From assembly GCA_036446035.1 (NCBI GenBank), contig JAZFSG010000077.1, positions 1 to 14,273 on the forward strand: DNA of 14,273 nucleotides, given 5' to 3'. Below are positions 7,701-13,426 of this stretch, piece by piece. Position numbers and translations under genes: made by a program. Under the pieces are notes generated by a model, which was not told where the DNA came from, ran no database searches, and saw nothing but the letters and a program-made list of their open reading frames with translations. The DNA comes from CAXMQS01 sp036446035 (GTDB taxonomy: Bacteria > Actinomycetota > Acidimicrobiia > Spongiisociales > JAOTWH01). Position 1 is the stretch's first letter. The number at the start of each line of letters is the position of its first letter.

Positions 7701-8096
7701 ATGAAGCGCATCGCCATACGAATCGCCATCAACGCTCTTGCCCTGTGGGTCGCGGCCGGGCTGATCGGCGGCATCACGTTGGAGGAAGGCTTCTGGAAAC
7801 TGGTGCTGGCGGCCGCCGTGTTTGGCATCGTCAACGCCTTCCTCAAGCCCATCCTCATTCTGTTTTCCTTGCCGGCGGTGATTCTCACCGTGGGCCTCGC
7901 CCTCATCATCATCAACGCCGTGCTCTTGGTCATCACCGACGCCCTCACCGATGCGCTGGAGATCGAGAACTTCGGGTCGGCTGTGCTCGGCGCCCTCGTG
8001 ATCAGCGCCGTTAGCTGGGCCGCGGGGCGACTGCTTCCGGACAAGAACCGGAACAACAGAAGCCGCGGCGGTCGCCGCAGCCAGAGCTACCGCTAG
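7701..8096 (+). CDS. YvlD / phage-holin-4 family small membrane protein
   Basis: A 131-residue integral membrane protein with about four helices (about 5-24, 33-50, 56-79, 92-111) and a basic, Arg/Asn/Ser-rich cytosolic tail (DKNRNNRSRGGRRSQSYR). The motif GIVNAFLKPIL followed by SLPAVILTVGLALIIINAVLLVITD matches the conserved core of the Phage_holin_4_2/YvlD family (N-x-x-L-x-P then LT-x-G). Despite the name, most members are chromosomal bacterial proteins of unclear role and not phage holins; nothing around it looks phage-derived. GGGAG four bases before the ATG at 7701 sets the start in preference to an upstream in-frame ATG at 7623. Gene ends in a region with a strong hairpin about 140 bp downstream. 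Confidence 0.88.
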   Translation: MKRIAIRIAINALALWVAAGLIGGITLEEGFWKLVLAAAVFGIVNAFLKPILILFSLPAVILTVGLALIIINAVLLVITDALTDALEIENFGSAVLGALVISAVSWAAGRLLPDKNRNNRSRGGRRSQSYR

Positions 8097-8147
8097 AAGA
8101 GCGGCTCTCGGCGCCGGGCCAGCCGGGCCCTGACCGGAGGGCTCTCT

Positions 8148-8221
8148 AGGAGGATCTATTGCTCTAGCGATTCGTCGGCGAATCCGACATGACCCTCGAA
8201 GAGTTCCAAGCAACGCGCTAG
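8148..8221 (+). other. Orphan Shine-Dalgarno and mini-ORF in the gap after the YvlD gene
   Basis: The 232-bp stretch 8097-8328 has no clear gene. It holds AGGAGG at 8148-8153 which, after five bases, is followed by TTG CTC TAG, a two-codon frame. Then comes a small hairpin GATTCG-TCGG-CGAATC at 8169-8184, and an ATG at 8189 that opens ten codons (MTLEEFQATR) before TAG. These may be remnants of a decayed gene or a leader; no conclusion is possible from the sequence. Confidence 0.3.
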
Positions 8222-8236
8222 CACTACCTCAGGCTG

Positions 8237-8264
8237 AGGGGGCGGACATGCTGGTCCGCCCCCT
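8237..8264 (+). terminator. Strong GC-rich hairpin, probable terminator
   Basis: AGGGGGCGGAC and GTCCGCCCCCT form a perfect 11-bp stem around a six-base loop (ATGCTG), followed by TTGCCG. It lies about 140 bp after the YvlD-type gene, with no long T-run, as is common for high-GC bacteria. The loop contains the ATG of a possible longer start of the next gene, which this stem would bury. Confidence 0.6.
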
Positions 8265-8328
8265 TGCCGCGTCCAAACAGGGTCTTTCAACCCTTGGTGG
8301 CAGCCGAATCTTCGCCGACCATCGAACC

Positions 8329-8535
8329 ATGGCCAAGGAACCACCCCGACTAAGAGCGGGACGACCACCGTGGGAGCCACTGAACGGGATCCGCGTCGGC
8401 GGCTTCGCCGGAATGTTGCTGGGAGCCCTGCTGGGCGCAGTCACCAATACTGCGCTCTTGTGGTTCCTAGTCGCCGGAGCTGTCATCGGAGCGGCAGCCG
8501 GCTACTTCGTGGCTTCGCGAGGAATGAAGGCATAA
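8329..8535 (+). CDS. Small glycine-rich two-helix membrane protein, function unknown
   Basis: A 68-residue protein with a basic, Pro/Arg-rich N-terminus (MAKEPPRLRAGRPPWEPLNG) and two hydrophobic helices with glycine-zipper spacing, GGFAGMLLGALLGAVTN and LWFLVAGAVIGAAAGYFVAS. It ends RGMKA. The family is not recognised. The start is uncertain. An ATG at 8248 gives 95 residues and has GAGG eight bases upstream, but it sits in the loop of a perfect 11-bp hairpin and its extra residues look nothing like the rest, so the ATG at 8329 is preferred although it has no clear ribosome binding site. It lies between the YvlD-type membrane protein and the cell-wall amidase. The two-helix pattern makes a real gene likely but not certain. 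Confidence 0.6.
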   Translation: MAKEPPRLRAGRPPWEPLNGIRVGGFAGMLLGALLGAVTNTALLWFLVAGAVIGAAAGYFVASRGMKA

Positions 8536-8647
8536 CCGTCTGGGCGGCCGAGAACGGCGATGGGATCACTCCGGAGGTCCATGCCGGGTGGACGCGACGG
8601 GGCGCCGACCCGTTCTCCCCGCAGCCGCGTCCTGAGCCACTTGTCCC

Positions 8648-8653
8648 TAGCCT
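8648..8653 (+). promoter_or_regulatory. -10 element (TAGCCT) of a leaderless promoter for the amidase
   Basis: TAGCCT fits the actinobacterial -10 pattern TANNNT and ends exactly six bases before the GTG start at 8660, placing the transcription start at the start codon. There is no Shine-Dalgarno sequence. The same TANNNT-N6-start spacing occurs before three other genes in this window. Confidence 0.55.
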
Positions 8654-8659
8654 TCCCCG

Positions 8660-9913
8660 GTGCTGATCCCCCGCGCCCGAGCCACGATTAACGCGATGGT
8701 GCTGCTGATGCTCGCCACGGCATGCGGCTCGGCCTCGACTGCCACCACCAGCTCAACTTCCCCTGCTGCCACGGCCACTTCCTCGACCGCCGCTGTCACA
8801 ACGGTCAGCACGACTACAACCGTCGTCACCACAACATCGACCTCGCTAGTCCCAGTCGAGATGGCGCTTCCTGCCCACCCACAGCCCGATCCGGCTCCGC
8901 CTGCGCCGGCGCTGCCGGACGGGTCAACCGGAGTTGCGGTCGCCGCCGGCGGCGGGGCGGATGTCGCCACCGACCCCAACGCAGAGCCTTTCGTCAGGGC
9001 ACATGAGGGACTGGTGTTCCCCGTCATCGCCCGGCAAGGAGGCTGGCTCCAGATAAGGCACCAATGCGAGGGCTCGGCGTGGATCGACGGGTCCCAGGTT
9101 GCCTTCACACCGCGTCTCTTCGACGGCGATTTCGCAGGTGTCGGCTTGGATATGTCCGACGCCATAGTGGTGCTCGACCCCGGACACGGCGGTCCCAACA
9201 CCGGAGCCGTCGGGCCCCTGGGCACGCTCGAGAAGGACCTCAATCTCGACATCGCCCGCCGGACACGCGACCTGCTGGCTGCACCCCACGATGTCGATTG
9301 GGACAATGGCGTCATCAGCATCGGCACGTCCATCCCGCCCGCAGGCGCGGTGTGGCTGACCCGCACCGAAGGCCCCGCTGGTGCCGACATCGAGGCCGGC
9401 CTGGTGTTCCGAGCAACGCTCGCCAACGAAGCCAGAGCCAACGCTCTGGTGTCGATCCATAACAACGCCTCCCCCGACGGGCCAACCGACGTGACCGGGG
9501 CCGAGACCTACTACCGCGTCGAGGATCCCGAATCGAAGAGGTTGGCCGGCCTGGTCATAGAGGAGCTGCGCCGCAGCTTCGCGCCGTTCGACGCGGAGTG
9601 GGACAGCGCCCTGGACGCCGGCGCCAAGTATCGGGTGCGCTCCGACGGGGTCACCGATCTCTACGGAGTCCTCAAGAACGCCACCGTCCCCGCGGTGCTC
9701 GTGGAGGGCGCCTATCTCTCCAACATGGCCGAGGAGATGCTGCTCCTGACCCCCGAGTTCCGTCAGGCCTACGCGGCTGGCCTCTACCGAGCCTTGGTCA
9801 GGTTCCTCACCACCGATGATCCCGGCTCGGGCTTCGTCGAGCCCATCAACCGCACCGCCTCGCCGGGATCGGGGTCACCGCAGTCGAGCTGCACCATCCC
9901 GGCGCAGCCGTAG
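8660..9913 (+). CDS. N-acetylmuramoyl-L-alanine amidase (Amidase_3), putative lipoprotein
   Basis: Zinc hydrolase that cuts the bond between MurNAc and the peptide stem of peptidoglycan. The 417-residue protein starts at GTG (the frame has a stop just upstream) with a short basic, hydrophobic signal ending LATAC; Cys22 is a plausible lipid anchor, though the box is not classical. A Ser/Thr-rich linker (24-62) and a Pro-rich stretch follow. Residues about 91-150 look like a bacterial SH3 domain (VRAHEGLVFPVIARQGGWLQIRH..GSAWIDGSQV). The Amidase_3 domain runs from about 168 to 383 with zinc ligands His176 (VVLDPGHGG), Glu191 and His267 (VSIHNNA), and catalytic Glu349 (VLVEGAYLSN). All are present, so it should be active. 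It acts outside the membrane, in cell-wall turnover or division. Cys136 and Cys411 could form a disulfide. An ATG at 8696 would leave too short a signal. Confidence 0.92.
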   Translation: MLIPRARATINAMVLLMLATACGSASTATTSSTSPAATATSSTAAVTTVSTTTTVVTTTSTSLVPVEMALPAHPQPDPAPPAPALPDGSTGVAVAAGGGADVATDPNAEPFVRAHEGLVFPVIARQGGWLQIRHQCEGSAWIDGSQVAFTPRLFDGDFAGVGLDMSDAIVVLDPGHGGPNTGAVGPLGTLEKDLNLDIARRTRDLLAAPHDVDWDNGVISIGTSIPPAGAVWLTRTEGPAGADIEAGLVFRATLANEARANALVSIHNNASPDGPTDVTGAETYYRVEDPESKRLAGLVIEELRRSFAPFDAEWDSALDAGAKYRVRSDGVTDLYGVLKNATVPAVLVEGAYLSNMAEEMLLLTPEFRQAYAAGLYRALVRFLTTDDPGSGFVEPINRTASPGSGSPQSSCTIPAQP

Positions 9914-9917
9914 CTTC

Positions 9918-9944
9918 AACTCGGCGCCGCACAACGCCAGAGTT
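9918..9944. terminator. Hairpin between convergent genes
   Basis: AACTCGGCG and CGCCAGAGTT pair over nine bases with one bulged base around an eight-base loop. It fills the 32-bp gap between the amidase stop and the stop of the convergent PLP enzyme gene, so it could terminate both. No T-run follows. Confidence 0.5.
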
Positions 9945-9945
9945 C

Positions 9946-10881
9946 TCAGGAGAGCCAGCTGAAGTCGGTGTTGCCGCCGCTGATGATGACACCAACCCGC
10001 TTGCCGGCGACCTCGAGCTGACGCAGCGCCGCCAGCGCGGTCGCCCCTGACGGCTCAACAACGAGCTTCATTCGCTCGAGATGGAACCGCGCCGCCTCTG
10101 TGATGGCGGCCTCGTCGACGGTTACCACCTCGACGCCGTGGTGCAGTAAGTGGGCAAATGTCAGCTCGCTGAGTCCGGTGCGCAGGCCATCGGCCACCGT
10201 CTGCGGGTCGTTGACGGCTGGCTGCAGCTCGCCGCTGGCAAGCGATCGATAGGCATCATCGGCCGCCAGCGGCTCGGCCCCGATGAGCCGAGCATCGCCG
10301 AGCCGGTCGCGCACCACCACCGCCGTTCCCGACATCAGGCCGCCGCCGCCGACCGGCGTCATCACGACATCGAGGTCTGCTACCTCCTCCACCAGCTCGA
10401 GTGCCGCGGTGCCCTGCCCGGCGATGACCCGAGGGGCGTCGAAGGGGTGGATCAGAACGCCGCCGCTCTCCTCCAGCACCCGCTCGGTCACCGCCTCACG
10501 CTCCATGTGGGGGCAGGAAACGATGGTGGCTCCATAACCCCGCACCGCGTTCACCTTGGGTTCGGGAGCATCGTCGGGCATGACGACGGTGCACGGCACT
10601 CCGCGGAGCGAGGCGGCGTAGGCAACCGCCTGGCCATGGTTACCCGAGGAGTGGGTGACCACCCCCTTGGCGGCCTCGTCATCACTCATGCTGAAGACGG
10701 CGTTGACGGCTCCCCTGGCCTTGAAGGCACCAACCTTCTGCAGGTTCTCGCACTTGAAGAAGACCTGTGCGCCCATCTGAGCATCGAGCGTTGCCGAGGT
10801 GACTACCGGGGTGTGATTGACGTGTGGTCGGATGCGATCCGCGGCCGCCGTCACCTCCGCGATCGTTATGAGTTCCGACAT
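9946..10881 (-). CDS. PLP-dependent serine/threonine dehydratase or serine-racemase-like enzyme
   Basis: Fold-type II PLP enzyme of 311 residues without a C-terminal ACT domain, so it resembles catabolic threonine dehydratase, serine racemase or hydroxyaspartate lyase rather than biosynthetic IlvA. The PLP lysine is Lys54 in the motif GAFKARGA. SSGNHGQA at 78-85 binds the substrate carboxylate, the phosphate loop GGGGLMSG lies at 178-185, and Ser301 of SGGN contacts the pyridine nitrogen. GAEPLAADDAYRS (201-213) resembles the divalent-metal site of serine racemase (Glu203, Ala207, Asp209). Substrate choice cannot be settled from sequence. The ATG at 10881 is chosen because the upstream in-frame extension to 11019 overlaps the LLM gene and looks random. 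It is the last of three tandem minus-strand enzyme genes, 22 bp after the LLM gene. There is no Shine-Dalgarno; a TATCGT box lies six bases before the ATG. Confidence 0.92.
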   Translation of the reverse strand: MSELITIAEVTAAADRIRPHVNHTPVVTSATLDAQMGAQVFFKCENLQKVGAFKARGAVNAVFSMSDDEAAKGVVTHSSGNHGQAVAYAASLRGVPCTVVMPDDAPEPKVNAVRGYGATIVSCPHMEREAVTERVLEESGGVLIHPFDAPRVIAGQGTAALELVEEVADLDVVMTPVGGGGLMSGTAVVVRDRLGDARLIGAEPLAADDAYRSLASGELQPAVNDPQTVADGLRTGLSELTFAHLLHHGVEVVTVDEAAITEAARFHLERMKLVVEPSGATALAALRQLEVAGKRVGVIISGGNTDFSWLS

Positions 10882-10887
10882 CCGGCG

Positions 10888-10893
10888 ACGATA
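10888..10893 (-). promoter_or_regulatory. -10 element (TATCGT) of a leaderless promoter for the PLP enzyme
   Basis: On the minus strand TATCGT ends six bases before the ATG at 10881, with no Shine-Dalgarno sequence. It lies inside the 22-bp gap behind the LLM gene, so the PLP enzyme may have its own leaderless transcript besides any read-through. No convincing -35 box was found. Confidence 0.5.
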
Positions 10894-10903
10894 CCCGACA
10901 CCG

Positions 10904-11827
10904 TCATGCCCCGAGGAGACCCAGGATCTCCTCGATGGGCTCGACCGACGCCTCGCCAAGAGCCTGCACATAGAAACGCTCGACGCCAGCCTCTTCCATG
11001 GCGCCCAGCATGTCGACAACCTGAGCTGCGGTCCCCCGCGGCGTTGAGCGCTTGTTGAAGTACTCCTCGAGTTCGTCCGGCGTTTGATTCAAGAGTGTCG
11101 CCGTCCGGGCCAGGCTGGCCTGGTACTCGGCGTCGTCACGGCCGATGACCAGAAAACCCGAACTGCTGATCAGCAAGGCGTTGGGGTCTCGGCCGGCCTT
11201 CTCCGCCTCGGACCGCGCCAGTGCGATGCGACGCCTCATCTCATCAGGATGATCTGGGTAGCCGTTGTATTCGTCGCCGTAGCGGCCGGCGAGAGTCGGC
11301 GTCTTGTGAGGTCCGACGCCGCCGACGACCAGCTTGAGACCAGGGCTTGGGTTGGGGCCGACGTCGACAGCCTCCAGCTGATAGTGCTTCCCCGAGAACC
11401 CCTCCTCCCCCGGCGTGAACATCGCACGAAGGTAGGCGAGCGATTCCTCCATCCGCTCGAAGCGCTCGGGGCCGAAAGGGAACGGCAGTCCGAAGATCTC
11501 GTGCTCCCGCTTCAGCCACCCCGTGCCGACACCAAGAGAGAAGCGTCCCCCCGACATTTCGTCGATCGTGACAGCGTTCTTGGCCAGGACGGCCGGATGA
11601 CGAAAGGTGATCGGCGCCACCAGGATCGACAGCCGAATAGTCGAGGTCTCTCGAGCCAACCCGGCCACCACAGCGAAATTGTCATAGGCAGGCTCCGAGA
11701 TGTCATCCACCGCGCTGGTCAGGTAGTGGTCGGGTAGGGCGAAGCACGCCAGGCCGCGATCCTCTGCCCACCGCGCCGCCGTCAGCACATGCTCGTAGGA
11801 GCCGCGGGTCTGCAATCCATATTCCAC
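10904..11827 (-). CDS. LLM class (luciferase-like) oxidoreductase, probably F420-dependent
   Basis: A cytosolic TIM-barrel oxidoreductase of 307 residues. The N-terminal pattern YGLQTRGSYEHVLTAARWAEDRGLACFALPDHYL (Asp33-His34) is the typical F420-type LLM start. SGGRFSLGVGTGWLKREHEIFG (92-113) and ERFERMEESLAYLRAMF (121-137) are the conserved middle motifs. LVVGGVGPHKTPTLAGRYGDEYNGY (166-190) closes the cofactor region. These motifs point to coenzyme F420 rather than FMN, but that is inferred from family likeness. The substrate is unknown; members act on alcohols, sugar phosphates, imines or ring compounds. It starts at GTG with a TAGGTT box six bases upstream and no Shine-Dalgarno. It lies 31 bp after the amidohydrolase gene and 22 bp before the PLP enzyme, which suggests a common catabolic pathway. 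Confidence 0.93.
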   Translation of the reverse strand: MEYGLQTRGSYEHVLTAARWAEDRGLACFALPDHYLTSAVDDISEPAYDNFAVVAGLARETSTIRLSILVAPITFRHPAVLAKNAVTIDEMSGGRFSLGVGTGWLKREHEIFGLPFPFGPERFERMEESLAYLRAMFTPGEEGFSGKHYQLEAVDVGPNPSPGLKLVVGGVGPHKTPTLAGRYGDEYNGYPDHPDEMRRRIALARSEAEKAGRDPNALLISSSGFLVIGRDDAEYQASLARTATLLNQTPDELEEYFNKRSTPRGTAAQVVDMLGAMEEAGVERFYVQALGEASVEPIEEILGLLGA

Positions 11828-11833
11828 CGGCCG

Positions 11834-11839
11834 AACCTA
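11834..11839 (-). promoter_or_regulatory. -10 element (TAGGTT) of a leaderless promoter for the LLM oxidoreductase
   Basis: On the minus strand TAGGTT ends six bases before the GTG at 11827, within the 31-bp gap behind the amidohydrolase gene. No Shine-Dalgarno sequence is present and no clear -35 box was found. Confidence 0.5.
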
Positions 11840-11858
11840 GCGGCCCTGGCATCGGGCG

Positions 11859-13286
11859 CTACAGCGTCAAACCGGGGCCGTGCGGGTAGCGGATGGAGCC
11901 CCACAAGCCATCGCGCTGCCCGGCAGGCTCGAGTCCGACCCTGGCGAAAGCCAGCCTCTGCTCCTTGCGGGCTTCAGCGAGCACGTCCACCACGGTGACC
12001 GTCTTGACCTGGCGGCCTTGCATCAGCACCTCTCCTCCAACGATCACGGTGTCAACATCTGCGCCGGTGGCGAAGTAGACGATCTGGTGGACCGGGTGCG
12101 TGAAGGGTGTCAGGTGAGCCTTGTCGGTATCGAGAAGGATGATGTCTGCCGCCTTGCCGACTTCGATCGACCCGATCTCCTCTCGCAGGCCGAGCACAGT
12201 GGCGGATCCCAGCGTCGCCATCTCCAACGTTGTACCGGGAGGGAACAGAGCAGGGTCGCGCCTGTCTGCTCTGTGGTAGCGGGTCAGCTGGAACATATGG
12301 CGGAACATGTCGGCCGAACGATCGGGCGCCGTGGCATCGGAGCCAAGACCGACGGTCACTCCTGCCGCCAACAACTCGGGCACCGGGCACCGGCCGAACT
12401 GCGAGTAGATGGCGGAAGGGTTGTGGGCGATCGAAGTCCCGCTCGCCGCGATCAGCTCGATGTGGCTCTCGTCGAGGTCAATGGCGTGAGACAGCACGGT
12501 CCGGGGGCCAAGCAGGCCCAGTCGGGAGCTGGCCTCGACGGTGTCACCCTGGTGACCGTCCTGGACTATGAGCAGCCCGGCGCTGTCCGACAGCGAGCGC
12601 ACTGCGGCAGCACCGGCGACCACCTCGGCATCGGGAGCTCCTCCTTGCATGCCCAACGTCGGGTAGGTCAGCGCCACCGCACACCGGTCGTGTCCTCGCC
12701 ACTCGCTGGCCACTGCTTCGGCGACGGCCATCTGATCAACGAAGGAGCTGGTGAGCTCCTGGGATGCGCCACCGTCGTGCTTGGTCGTCATCTTGGGAAA
12801 CGGTGGCGCTCCCGGCCCGATCGCCATGACCGCCCTGAGCCCGACCTCGGCATACCCGCCTAGATGGGCGTTGCCATGGCTCGGGTCATCGGCGCGAATA
12901 GTGTCGCCTGCGCCGCCCAACATCGAGAGCGAAGTCGTAGTGCCGGCCATCAGTCGCTCGGTTGCAGTGAGCAGCGCCTCCGCTCTCCAGAACTCGGGGG
13001 TGGCGCCATGCAGGTAGACCCGCTCGCAGGCATCCATCCACGCCCCGAGATCGTCTGCCATCGTTCGAATGAGCGAGTGGCCGGCGTGCCCGTGGGCGTC
13101 GATCAGGCCAGGCATCGCAACGGCATTTGGCATGACGATGTGCTGACGGGCTTCTTCTTCGATTTCGGCTGCGGGCCCGACCTCAACGATGCGTTCATTG
13201 TCGATGGCGATGGCGCCGTCATTGATCACGCGCCGGTGTTCGTCGACAGTGATGACTGTGCCAACGACGATGCGGAGATCGATCAT
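11859..13286 (-). CDS. Metal-dependent amidohydrolase (ATZ/TRZ / cytosine-deaminase-like superfamily)
   Basis: Hydrolase of the amidohydrolase superfamily, 475 residues, cytosolic. The N-terminal beta-sandwich (IVVGTVITVDEHRRVINDGAIAIDNERIVEVG) and MPGLIDAHGHAGHSLIR give the metal pair His65-x-His67. SHAIDLDESHIELIAASGTSIAHNPSA (266-292) supplies His267 and the conserved HNP. GLGSDATAP carries the metal Asp317. The C-terminal sandwich LGLREEIGSIEVGKAADIILLD is typical of aminohydrolases such as MTA/SAH deaminase, guanine deaminase and AtzA/TrzN. Where most relatives have H-x-x-E at the end of strand 5, this one reads VQDGHQGDTVE (241-251), so the ligand set there is altered. The substrate is therefore open, but an N-heterocycle or amide is likely. 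First gene of a three-enzyme minus-strand series. There is no Shine-Dalgarno; a TAGCCT box lies six bases before the ATG and a palindrome sits near -35. Confidence 0.92.
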   Translation of the reverse strand: MIDLRIVVGTVITVDEHRRVINDGAIAIDNERIVEVGPAAEIEEEARQHIVMPNAVAMPGLIDAHGHAGHSLIRTMADDLGAWMDACERVYLHGATPEFWRAEALLTATERLMAGTTTSLSMLGGAGDTIRADDPSHGNAHLGGYAEVGLRAVMAIGPGAPPFPKMTTKHDGGASQELTSSFVDQMAVAEAVASEWRGHDRCAVALTYPTLGMQGGAPDAEVVAGAAAVRSLSDSAGLLIVQDGHQGDTVEASSRLGLLGPRTVLSHAIDLDESHIELIAASGTSIAHNPSAIYSQFGRCPVPELLAAGVTVGLGSDATAPDRSADMFRHMFQLTRYHRADRRDPALFPPGTTLEMATLGSATVLGLREEIGSIEVGKAADIILLDTDKAHLTPFTHPVHQIVYFATGADVDTVIVGGEVLMQGRQVKTVTVVDVLAEARKEQRLAFARVGLEPAGQRDGLWGSIRYPHGPGLTL

Positions 13287-13292
13287 GGGCCG

Positions 13293-13298
13293 AGGCTA
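13293..13298 (-). promoter_or_regulatory. -10 element (TAGCCT) of a leaderless promoter for the amidohydrolase
   Basis: On the minus strand TAGCCT ends six bases before the ATG at 13286; no Shine-Dalgarno sequence precedes the start. It is the presumed main promoter of the three-enzyme series. Confidence 0.55.
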
Positions 13299-13300
13299 CG

Positions 13301-13321
13301 CCGGACTATCTCCTCGTCCGG
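13301..13321. promoter_or_regulatory. Palindromic operator candidate over the -35 region of the amidohydrolase promoter
   Basis: CCGGAC and GTCCGG are perfect 6-bp inverted arms separated by nine bases, centred at 13311. The right arm lies where the -35 box of the 13293-13298 promoter would be, a usual place for a repressor or activator site. No regulator gene is in the window. Confidence 0.4.
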
Positions 13322-13356
13322 TGAGGAGAGAGCAGTGAGCAGCCTTCAGACGACAG

Positions 13357-13380
13357 CCCTTCGCCTCGGCCGCGGAAGGG
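13357..13380. other. Bulged hairpin in the divergent intergenic region
   Basis: CCCTTCGC and GCGGAAGGG pair over eight bases with one bulge. It lies in the 140-bp gap between the divergent amidohydrolase and DsbA-like genes. Its role is unknown; it could be a regulatory hairpin. Confidence 0.25.
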
Positions 13381-13411
13381 CCTGCCAGCCGGGAATGCAT
13401 GGCGACCCAAC

Positions 13412-13417
13412 TAGCTT
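13412..13417 (+). promoter_or_regulatory. -10-like element (TAGCTT) before the DsbA-family gene
   Basis: TAGCTT fits TANNNT and ends nine bases before the ATG at 13427. There is no Shine-Dalgarno sequence, so the transcript would have almost no leader. The spacing is longer than the six bases seen at the other four genes, so this is weaker. Confidence 0.35.
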
Positions 13418-13426
13418 GAAACACCT

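Noticed and set aside
7701..8096. Phage holin or prophage remnant
   Set aside because: The family name includes holin, but no other phage gene, integrase or attachment site is present, and this family is mostly chromosomal.
8248..8328. Longer start for the small membrane protein
   Set aside because: The ATG at 8248 lies in the loop of a perfect 11-bp hairpin that looks like a terminator. The decision is not firm, because a GAGG does precede it.
10882..11019. 46-residue N-terminal extension of the PLP enzyme
   Set aside because: It would overlap the LLM coding sequence by more than 100 bases and gives an Arg/Ser-rich sequence unlike the family; the ATG at 10881 starts the normal domain.
10150..11058. 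Plus-strand ORF of 302 codons
   Set aside because: Antisense to the PLP enzyme and the LLM gene, both with full family motifs.
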